Source: Hydrangea macrophylla
Lineage: Eukaryota > Streptophyta > Magnoliopsida > Cornales > Hydrangeaceae
Assembly: GCA_033977485.1 (NCBI GenBank)
Contig: CM066987.1
Span: 49,231,033-49,295,032 of the forward strand
Reading direction: 5' to 3'
Length of the DNA: 64,000 nucleotides
This document shows positions 55,382 through 64,000 of this stretch, piece by piece. The position numbers and the translations under genes were made by a program. Below the pieces are notes generated by a model, which saw only the letters and a program-made list of their open reading frames with translations, searched no databases and had not been told where the DNA came from. How positions within the stretch are numbered: the stretch's first letter is position 1; each line of letters begins with the position of its first letter.

Positions 55382-55987
55382 ATGGATCCAGCTCAGCCTC
55401 TTTTTGTACCCGATGCTTTTGGAGGGCATTGGGTTACTGTGGGAGCGATAGTGCCAGCTTCAGCGACCCTTTATTTCACCGCTGTTGGGCAGCGTGCAGC
55501 TGCTACCGTCGAGCTAGATCTCTGGCACCAGATTCATGTGTTGGGGCTGGTCGACTTATCTCGTGCTCGCCTCGAGATTCTTTACTTTATAGAGATCCAG
55601 CGTTTAGTGCTCGTTGAGATGGTTCGCTTGGTTAACAGCGATGCCTTCTATTTACCTCTTGAGGTTCAGGTTGTGCAGGCCTACCTTGCACAGCTAGAGA
55701 TGCCTCAACCAGTCGTCCCTGCTGTTGAGGATGATGGTGACGATAACGTTGTACTTGCTCCTATTATCGAGGACGCTGGGGAGGATGGCTTGGGTTGGGA
55801 CGACTTCGCAGTTGACCTTGAGGAGGCACTAGCACTCGAGCTAGCTTTGCCAGAGGCAGATGCCCCTGGACCTGCTTCATTGATGACCTCGCATAGCTGT
55901 AATTTTGGGGCAGGCCCCTCTCACGTTCAGCGACTTCATCAAGCCGACTCGCTTGACCTTTTGATGGCTACCTATGGCGATGACTGA
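55382..55987 (+). CDS. Extra ORF between primer site and gag of gypsy G3
   Basis: An intact 201-codon frame starts MDPAQPLFVPDAFGGHWVTV. It has a hydrophobic, helix-rich middle (LDLWHQIHVLGLVDLSRARL, IEIQRLVLVEMVRLV) and an acidic C-terminal third (VEDDGDDNVV, IEDAGEDGLGWDDFAVDLEE). No CCHC knuckle, protease or other known motif is visible. It has the same orientation as gag and starts about 170 bp after the primer site. Gag, 300 bp downstream, has several stops and a frameshift while this frame has none. Additional ORFs before gag are known in some plant gypsy elements; I cannot match this one to any. Confidence 0.6.
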   Translation: MDPAQPLFVPDAFGGHWVTVGAIVPASATLYFTAVGQRAAATVELDLWHQIHVLGLVDLSRARLEILYFIEIQRLVLVEMVRLVNSDAFYLPLEVQVVQAYLAQLEMPQPVVPAVEDDGDDNVVLAPIIEDAGEDGLGWDDFAVDLEEALALELALPEADAPGPASLMTSHSCNFGAGPSHVQRLHQADSLDLLMATYGDD

Positions 55988-56289
55988 CCGTTTAGATGTC
56001 GCCTTGTATATATTGACTACTTTTGACTATTAGCTCTATCTCTTTTTGAAAATTGTAATTACATGCATTAGAGTGTAGGGCAATGACCCCATTTTTGTAA
56101 CATTAACTCTTGCATGCGTCCTAACCCATACAGATAGGGTAGGCATTGATCTGATCATACATGCTTTTTGTATCAACTTGACAAGAAGTTATATATATAA
56201 ATACTCTTTTGAAAGTTGTTGTCATTTAAACTGCTTTATACTTCTGTTGCATGCATTTTCATCATTTTGCTATCACTATCATGCATAGA

Positions 56290-57251
56290 ATGGCTGGGAT
56301 ACCGAGGAGGAATCAGAACTTGATTTAGGGAGCACCCGAGACTGCCGATCCTACGGGGATGTTCGAAGCGTTTGTCAGATGTTTGGAAAGAATCAGTAAT
56401 ACGAATAACAACCGACGAGACCGTCAAACTGGGGATAAACTACTAGAGAGATTCCGTGCGCTAAGGCCCGAGTAGTTTGCGGGTACCGCAAAACCATAGA
56501 AAGCTGAACAATGGTTAAGGCAAATGGACCGTATGTTCGAGGTTGTCCAGTGCAAAGAATGGATAAGAGGAGATTGGCTACATTTCAATTGACTGACGCC
56601 GCCGCAGATTGGTGGGACTCGGTGATAGCCACTATTGGGAGCACAGCTGCTACGGGATTGACTTGGACTGCATTTAAGGGGAGATTTCTGGAGAATTACT
56701 TCCCAGCCACAGAAAGGCATAGGAGAGAGAAAGAATTCATGGATTTGACTCAGGGGACTACGTCGGTACAAGAGTACACTACTCAGTTCGAAAGACTGTC
56801 TCGGTTCGCTCCACATCTAGTTGATACTGAAGATAAGAAGATACGAAAGTATAACCAAGGGCTGACACCGCAAATTCGCCGCCTGACTCTCGGTCACCTA
56901 GATAAGTCGTTTAAAGGATTGGTTGGCTTGGCTACCGATCTAGAAGAAGACGCTCGAGTGAACCGTAAGCAATTTGAATTCCGACCGCCTCAAAGGGGTA
57001 ATTTTGGAAATAGACAACCAATGAACCATACCCAAGGGCAGAAGAGGAATTTTGACGGAAGCAGGAAGACTCAAGCTATCACCTATCCGACTCAACCCCG
57101 AGTGGGAAAAGGTAGTAATGCTGGAAAATGTTTCAACTGTGGCAACCCCGGTCATCTGGCTCGAGATTGTAAGGCACCAAGGAGTGCTGCTCAACAAGGA
57201 ATAGTTTGCTACAACTATGGTGAACCAGGTCACATCAACAAGTTTTGTACT
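56290..57251 (+). pseudogene. Gypsy G3 gag with CCHC knuckles, broken and interrupted
   Basis: The ATG at 56290 opens MAGIPRRNQN. In-frame stops follow (near 56326, 56473 and 56497), and a frame change near 56550 joins [17 protein letters not shown] to [19 protein letters not shown]. The retrotransposon Gag domain continues with [20 protein letters not shown] and [17 protein letters not shown]. Two knuckles follow, [14 protein letters not shown] and the altered [14 protein letters not shown], where the second cysteine is tyrosine. The LTR of another element begins at 57252 directly after the second knuckle. The visible stops near 56326 and 56473 fit C-to-T changes in glutamine codons. Confidence 0.9.
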
Positions 57252-59430
57252 TGTCACGACCCATCCCACTACGCGTGGAAATAGGACACGTGGCACGCCA
57301 CCAAGGCTCATCCAAACATCAATATAATTATACGCAGCGGAAAGATTCTTAAAAAAAACCCTGGGTATTTAAAACTTTAGGAATCATTACCCTTTAAATT
57401 GAAATATCCATTAAAATCAGAGTTATAAAAAGTTTCGGCCAAGTGAAAACACATTTCAAAGAATCAATTCAGAAAACAGAGGTTCAGTCGAGTGTACTAG
57501 GGTCCAGTCGACTGTGCCTGACAGAAACTAAAACCCTAAATCCTCAACAAAGGTCCAGTCGACTGATCAGGGGGCTCAGTCGACTGAGTTGTGCAGAACC
57601 AAAATGCATCAGTTTTCAAAAGAGGTCCAGTCGACTGATCAGGGGGTCCAGTCGACTTGTTTTGTCATTAATAGAAGCAGTAGCCAAAATCTATAGTGTT
57701 CAGTCGACTGCTCCTCTTACTATTCACTTTCAGTGTCTCAACCACACGGAAACCAGTTGACTGATTCTGAGTCCAGTCGACTGCTCCCCTGCTAGCAGCC
57801 CTGTGTTGAAAATACTAACAACTCATGCTTCTTAATTCCAACAACAATCACAACCAACACAAATAGCAACGTTTAAAACATAACTACCGACGTTTAATTA
57901 CAAGATTTCCATACTACAGAATTAATCTATGGTTCTATTACACATATTACCAATTCCCAATCCTTATACAAGTTGTAGAATTTCCAACAAAACATATACA
58001 AATGTGATTTCCCCGGCGTTCATCGGCCTCACTCATCGTGCTTCTTCTTGTCTTTCTTCTTACCTGCAATGGAATACATCTCCACTACTCAGCTATATGC
58101 TGAGCGTACAATTCTAAATGTATGCTTATATGGCAGTTCATGGTTTAAGCATCTAAAACACATAGATATAGTCGCTAGGGTGAGTGGTACGCATTCATCC
58201 GGTCGATGCCGTAGGAGGCCCACCTCTCCCACGCATCTCGTACACTGGTTGGGCCTTCCTCCATACCAGGTACCGTGTCCTGGTTGGGCCCACCTCCAAT
58301 CTAGACACAACCACAAATTCCAAATCCATTTCAATCACAAACAAAATCATAATCCTCAAGGTTCGAGGAGCTTACCCCGGATGAATTTGCACCAAACTCC
58401 CCTTTGACCCAAGTAGACACATAACATGCTCACATAAACAGTTATACGTGCTTTTCATATAATTTCGCGTGCATAATTAACGGGCCTAATTAATACATGA
58501 ATTTCGCCCGGATCCAAGGATATCAAAGTTGATGTTCAAAACATGAAAATCCATATATTTCATAGATCTAGAATTCATACCTCGTGCGAATCTCTTCAAA
58601 CTTTGAAGGATCGACTAAGAGGTCAGATAATCGTCGGATTTCGAATTTGAGAAAATTCCTACAAGTTTATACCTATTTTTCCCAAAAGTCTAAAATTAAG
58701 ATTTTTACAGAACTTGGCCAAACATGGCCTAAATAGTATCAAAACGTAGCTCTTACCTCCACGAGTTCAAATCTAAAATCTGGAGAAAATCTTACGGACG
58801 AACGATCGTCGATCGGCGTCGCAAAGCCCGTGGCCACCAAATCTCCCTTCTCTCTTCTCTCTCTAGATATTTGTGAGTTTGGATGAGAATGAAATCTCAT
58901 TCTTATCTATATATAGGCAAACTTTCTGGGAATTACGTTTACCTCCCCGCAAGTTTCTTAAACTTCTCATTAACCCATGAAACGTCGCACACGTCCATTT
59001 TATAACTTTACGAGTGAAAACTAAAATTTTCAAAAGTTTTTGACTAGGTTTTGTTTGGGTCCAAAATAACGTCCGAAAACTATATTCTGTGGAATCTCTA
59101 CACAACCTACCTTTTATTTTACGTATCACTCACGTTCTCACCACAGTTCCCAAAACGATATATAACAATATCAAAATTACTAGAATTTACTCTACTCAAG
59201 TAAATTCACTATTCACGGAATACCAGATATATCAAATAACATTTAAATCATATAAATGCCATTTACTCATGTCCATGCAATATGAACTGCCACGTTCTCG
59301 TGTCCTCGCTGACACTTTACCGTTGACCCACAGTCAACCTCATCTCAATCTAAATATCAAATAACATTGATATACTCACAACTTACAAATATGCGTAATA
59401 AAATTATGAATTCTTGGGACGGGTGTGACA
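57252..59430 (-). repeat. 3' LTR of chromovirus copy 2 (~2.2 kb)
   Basis: In the sense direction it starts TGTCACACCC and ends GGGTCGTGACA. It is collinear with 22285-24376. About nine CAGTCGACTG words lie at 57485-57785, mostly in pairs. Confidence 0.9.
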
Positions 59431-59447
59431 ACTCTCCCCTCCAAAAA
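59431..59447 (-). other. Polypurine tract of chromovirus copy 2
   Basis: The sense strand reads TTTTTGGAGGGGAGAGT just before the LTR, as in copy 1 at 22266-22284. Confidence 0.85.
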
Positions 59448-59471
59448 GGAAGTTTGTCCCCAAACTTTACC

Positions 59472-59828
59472 TCATGCGTCGAATAAGTACGGATACTCAT
59501 TCTTTATATCTTCCTCACTTTCCCACATAGCCTCTTCAACAGTGTGACTACGCCATAATACCTTCACCATTGGAATCGTCTTAGTTCTTAAGACTTGCTC
59601 TTTTCGATCTAAAATCTCGATCGGTTGTTCCACATAAGTCAAGTCTCCCTGAATCTGCAATGGTTCAGGAACAATGATCTTACTCGTATTAGTCATACAA
59701 CGTCTCAACATAGACACGTGAAACACATTGTGCACATGTTCCAATTCTGACGATAATGCCAATCGGTAAGCTACTGGCCCTACTCGCTCTAGGATCTCAA
59801 AAGGTCCTATGAATCTTAGATTGAGCTT
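59472..59828 (-). pseudogene. Chromovirus copy 2 pol C-terminus (chromodomain region)
   Basis: The minus strand encodes RFIGPFEILERVGPVAYRLA, HVHNVFHVSMLRRCM, ILDRKEQVLRTKTIPMVKVL and the end EDIKNEYPYLFDA before a stop. The stretch from ILDRK onward fits the chromodomain-like tail of plant chromoviruses, thought to guide integration by binding chromatin. It is open from the solo-LTR insertion to the stop and better preserved than copy 1. Its N-terminal continuation lies at 63213 and beyond. Confidence 0.9.
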
Positions 59829-59833
59829 TCCCC

Positions 59834-62800
59834 TGTAGACACCCCAATTTTGACCAAACGTCAAATCCAGGGATTGGTTACCTCTCAAAGACCGATGATG
59901 ACGATGACCGTGACGTTCAAAGATTTTCCAAGAAATTCAAAATCTTCAAGATGTTCTTCAAGTTAAAAATGCAAAAATTAAAAAATATATAATAAAAAAT
60001 AAAAAAAAATATAATAATAAAAAAAAAAAAGAGAGGGTTTGGGTATTCGGGAGAAACCCGAACAATGAAGGACACATGAGGAAATCAGTCTGAAAATTTG
60101 CTCAATATACATATAAAAAGGTCTTGAAAGAAATTATAAAATGAAAATGATAAAAAGGAGTTTTAAATAAAGGAAAATTGTCTCTTGAAAAAAAAAATAA
60201 TAATAATAATAAGAGAAGCATAGTATATTGAAGAATATACCATGCACATGGGTGCATACCACCCACATGGGTGCATTTTAGCACAAATATACATGAATAT
60301 ATAAAGATAACTCACAAAAATTAAGTTTAGATTAATTTTCCTTTCGAAAATTTAAAAAAAGGAGCAAATTCAGTTGGTCCCGGCACGCGGCAAACGTGGC
60401 GGCACTCACTGAGTGCCGCGCCGACACTCTCTGTTTGCCGCCCGGCATTCAGTGAATGCCGCCCGGCACTCAGTGAATGCCGCCGGCACCCGTCGAGTGC
60501 CGCTGGCTGTAACAGACTGCTTTTCTCACATGTTCTAGAAGAAATCTTTGCACATGGGTCTCCACCCGAATTTACTCATTTATCCTTGAGATGATGGCCT
60601 ATATAAACAGATCTTCATCTTCATTTTGAGGGGACTTGAACTTTTGAATCAATATACATACATATACAAGAGATATACTTGAGTTTTAGAGAGAGAAAGA
60701 GATAAGAATCATATAGAGAATTGAGAAGAAGAGAAGAATTTCTTGAAGAATTTGAAGAACTTTGAGAAGAATTTGAAGATCTTGGAAGAGCTTCACAAGA
60801 AATTGAAGAATTCTTTGAGGTCATAGAGGTAACCTCTTAATCCTTGGTAGAGTTAGGATAATTCAATCACAAGTTCTTAGATCTAGGAACTTTTCACATT
60901 TTCAAAACCTCTCTTCTTACCCCATTTCATCACACACCACCAAGAACTTATGAATGAATTTCATGACATCTCATTAATTTGGATCTAATTAATGTCTTGG
61001 GTTTGAGATAAATTAGTTTTGAAGAATTTGTGTTCCTAAATAAAACTTTGATTTCCTTTATTTCTATTTCATTCATAAGGTTCATGAGATCTTTCATATC
61101 TCATTGAAGCTCTTTGAATTTGATTCCTTATTCTCCTATAACCTTGTGATTCATATGGAGTTTAAGGTTCATCATGGTCACATTCACACATAGTTGGTAA
61201 AATACTAGTATCAACTCATGACTAGGATCTCTTTACTATGAATCTTATGGAATTCATACTATATTCCATGGAGATTAGAGTGGATTTGTTTTCCTTTAGT
61301 CTCCAATGACCATCAAATGGTAGGAGAAATATTTTAAGTTTAAGACCATCTCTATGGCTTAGACTAACCTCTTCCTTGGGTTTTTGGAAGTTCTTCATAC
61401 TTCATCCAAAACCTACATGTATGTGTGTCTTTAGCCTCCAATGACCACCAAGTGGTAGGAGTAATGATTTGAACTCAAGTTTTGGTCCATAAGTTTGAGT
61501 TCATTGTTTGGGATTTTGTGAAGTCCATTTCATACTTCATTAAAAGTCCATAAGTCTAAAGAGGTCCTTAGTCTTCAATGACCATCAAACGGTAGAAGAA
61601 ATGATTTGGTTTAAGCCCAACATTATGATCTAAAAGTTGAGGCCAATCAACAAAGTTAAACTAGCAAAATGAAAACAGTGGGTTCACAAACTGTTTTCGA
61701 TCAAAGATTTTTAGTTCGAAATCAGACCATTGGAATTGAATGAAACCAACGGGAGAGCGTCAATAACACGATGTTTTACCACTGTAATTTTTGTTTTGGT
61801 GAGATTTCATGTTTTAAGTGGTTTGATCATGAGTTTTGTGAGACAACCACAATCTGTCCAGAATTTCAGAATAGTTTCAGAACAGCAACACGTTTTTGAA
61901 ATTAATAAATCAGAACCTTAATAGAGTTTTCTGGGTCTCTAATAATTTTTTCTAAGTACCTTAATGTGTTAGGAAGATACCCTAAAAAGATCTAAGTGTT
62001 TCTCATTTTTTTTTACTATTTTTAGAAAATCGTACAAGATCCCTGGACAGAGAGTTGCAGATTCCTGAGTGATGTCTAGTATTTTCCTTATTCCCGGAGA
62101 TCTAACCATTCAAACCTTGATTTTATTTTTGGGATAGAAACTAGACTCACAGAGGCATATCATATAAAAAAAATCATTAAGATCCAACCGTTGGAACTAT
62201 GATTTTTCTAGCTTTGAAAGTCTGGTCTGCTCTCTGTAATTCATAAAAACTGCTACTGTTTTTTGTCTAATCTTATTTATTTCAACTCAAATGGTCTCCT
62301 AATGTATTAGGACTCAAACCATGCTTTGAATAATGATAATTTAACTTAAATCCAAAGGTTAAGTGATCCAAATTAGTGAATAAATTCATATCTCATTCTT
62401 GTTCATAATCATCCATTCATTCATATACGTTGATGCTTATAATTAGAACTAGTTCTTGGATAAAGTTGGACTTAGTTAAAAAGTTGGACTTAGTTCAATC
62501 TAATTGAACATGACTTAGGATTAATTACTCTTTGATATTATATCTTGTCTAAGGCATGTGTACTAACCTTTGTTTTGTAGCGCATTTGAGGTACAACTTC
62601 TCATCCCTTCTCTAGTTTAATTCATTTCTTTGATTTTGAATTGATTTTCATCCATGTGCGACACTTTAGACTAGGTCTTGCCTTATGTGTTTATATGTGA
62701 TAGAGACCTTTTCTTAGGATTTCTATTCTCGCATGCATTGCACGTTTAATATTCGCGGCTGGATCCCGGGTATGTTCTCTAGTTCTCTATTGCATATCAT

Positions 62801-63212
62801 GTTGTTTCCTATTTGAATTACGTGGCTTATGAATGATATTTTGTCATTAGCAATTTTGCACCCTTTTCAACATGCTTATGTAATGTATTATTTATATATA
62901 TGTATTAGTTGAGGGCATGCTTAAATTATTAATTCGATTAAAAAGGATGTTGAGTAGAGGCCTATCGCGAGATAGGATGAAAGGGGGTGTTTTAGTCCGC
63001 CGGGTTCCTTCCCCTTTCATTCCATAATCCCCGGACCCAGTTTATCTTTGGTTTCGCAAAAGATCAGTTTGCTTTAAAATGGTTTCTTAATTTTTCCTTT
63101 TAAAAATTAAGTGGCGACTCTTTGAAATTTGAAAAATGTTTTACAAAAGTGGGCCCAAATGCCGGCATCCACAATCTGAAAAGCTGTGGGTAAGAAACCT
63201 GCGATATCCACA
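59834..63212 (+). mobile_element. 3.4-kb solo LTR (Ogre/Tat-like) with TSD TCCCC
   Basis: The insert starts TGTAGACACCCCAATTTTGACC-like (first 20: TGTAGACACCCCAATTTTGA) and ends GCGATATCCACA. TCCCC flanks it at 59829-59833 and 63213-63217, and the interrupted integrase-tail frame resumes across the site. Near its right end GTGGCGACTC and TTTGGTTTCGC are typical of Ogre/Tat LTR 3' ends. No coding, primer site or polypurine tract was found inside, so it is a solo LTR. Orientation is inferred from these end motifs. A GC-rich block at 60380-60505 has CGGCACTCAGTGAATGCCG-type palindromes. Confidence 0.85.
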
Positions 63213-64000
63213 TCCCCTTTTTCCAAATCGAACAATGCCTTTCGAAGGCGATGCTTGCAAGTATACAAAATCTCCAACTTCAAAATTCATCGGTCGTCGT
63301 TTAGAATCCGCATAGCTCTTATAACGGCTCTGAGCTACCTTAAGTCGATCTTGAATCAATTTCACCTTCTCAGTGGTCACCTGTATTAATTCAGGTCCTA
63401 GTAACTTCCTTTCTCCAACCTCGGTCTAACAAACCGGTGATCGACACTTACGGCCATACAGAGCTTCATATGGCACCATACCAATACTTGACTGAAATCC
63501 GTTGTTATAAGTAAATTCAATTAACGGTAGATGTTTCTCCCAATCACCCCCAAAATCTAATACATAAAGTCGCAACATATCCTCTAGCGTCTGAATCATA
63601 CGCTCTGACTGTCCATCGGTCTGAGGATGAAATGTAGTACTGAAACTCAATTTCGTACCCATAGCTTTTTATAAACTTCTCCAAAACCTTAACGTAAAAC
63701 TACTATCACGATCTGATACAATCACAGCTGGAACCCCATGTAATCTTACAATCTCTCTCACATACAATTCTACTAACTTGGACGGTTTAGTCGTCTTGAT
63801 CGGTAGAAAATGAGCTGACTTGGTTAGTCGGTCAACTATAACCCAAATTTTATCATTCTTATTGATTGATCGTGGAAATCCTGAAACAAAGTCCATCGTG
63901 ATCTCGTCCCACTTCCATTCCGACACTAGCAATGGTTGTAGTAACCCCGCAGGTACTTGTCTCTCTGCTTTAACCTGTTGACATGCCGGACATTCAGATA
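63213..64000 (-). pseudogene. Chromovirus copy 2 integrase part (continues off edge)
   Basis: From the right edge on the minus strand: [17 protein letters not shown] (first catalytic Asp), [27 protein letters not shown] (second Asp) and FHPQTDGQSERMIQTLEDM (catalytic Glu region). Then come FTYNNGFQSSIGMVPYEALY, KVAQSRYKSYADSKRRPMNF and VYLQASPSKGIVRFGKRG, where the solo LTR interrupts. TAA at about 63669 (after FWRSL) and TAG at about 63426 (after RSPVC) break the frame. The missing zinc-knuckle and RT parts lie beyond the window. Confidence 0.92.

Larger units (their letters stand above)
52242..57251 (+). mobile_element. Ty3/gypsy element G3, 5' part, inserted in Copia C2
   Basis: A 2.9-kb 5' LTR, a tRNA-type primer site, an extra open frame and a decayed gag with zinc knuckles occur in order on the plus strand. 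The copy is interrupted at 57252 within the knuckle region by a minus-strand chromovirus. Protease, RT, integrase and 3' LTR would lie beyond the window. CCTAG (52237-52241) precedes the LTR as the candidate target duplication, but the other side cannot be seen. Confidence 0.85.
57252..64000 (-). mobile_element. Ty3/gypsy chromovirus copy 2, inserted in G3 gag
   Basis: A minus-strand copy of the family at 18877-24376. It has its 3' LTR (57252-59430), polypurine tract, chromodomain end and integrase, and continues off the right edge. The LTR end TGTCACGACCC abuts the G3 gag, with GTACT (57247-57251) as the candidate target duplication. A 3.4-kb solo LTR interrupts its integrase tail. Confidence 0.9.

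Overview
The window is nuclear DNA from a flowering plant, most likely a eudicot. The evidence is the plant-type LTR retrotransposons with tRNA primer sites, a MULE with 9-bp target duplications, a tRNA-derived SINE, plant hairpin MITEs, and fragments of plant genes (LRR receptor-like protein, RBOH NADPH oxidase, subtilase). I cannot name the species. No intact conventional host gene was recognised. Nearly everything is mobile DNA or gene debris, with degenerate AT-rich DNA between.

Layout. 1-8 kb: remnant of an LRR receptor-like protein gene, a complete 2.8-kb Pack-MULE (2069-4870) carrying RBOH and subtilase fragments, a CACTA-like terminus and a large palindromic minisatellite. 8-29 kb: three decayed copies of an unrecognised small membrane-protein family (8.6, 10.2 and 27.7 kb), a SINE, several MITEs, then a minus-strand Copia 3' part (16.6-18.9 kb) joined to the 3' half of a Ty3/gypsy chromovirus with its 3' LTR (18.9-24.4 kb), followed by an LTR-like piece and a solo LTR. 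29-39.6 kb: LTR fragments, then a complete minus-strand Copia element (33391-39610) with both LTRs, a CACAC target duplication and three nonsense codons in pol. 39.6-44.3 kb: AT-rich DNA with a hAT-like remnant, a LINE 3' end, a MITE and a possible mini-Helitron.

44.3-64 kb is a nested stack. A minus-strand Copia relic (from 44277) carries a young non-autonomous LTR element in its LTR (44404-48809, CTACA duplication, LTRs almost identical, one open acidic ORF). It is cut at 52242 by a plus-strand gypsy element. That element's gag is cut at 57252 by a minus-strand copy of the chromovirus family seen at 19 kb, and that copy is cut by a 3.4-kb solo LTR (59834-63212, TCCCC duplication).

The strongest leads are: (1) the complete Copia element has no tRNA-type primer site; the 18 nt between its 5' LTR and the gag ATG are near-perfectly complementary to a stretch of its own LTR, which suggests self-priming or an RNA switch; (2) six unrelated LTR families here each carry their own short, mostly palindromic word repeated in pairs; (3) the young non-autonomous LTR element; (4) the Pack-MULE, in which transposase N-terminus and RBOH exon could splice in frame.
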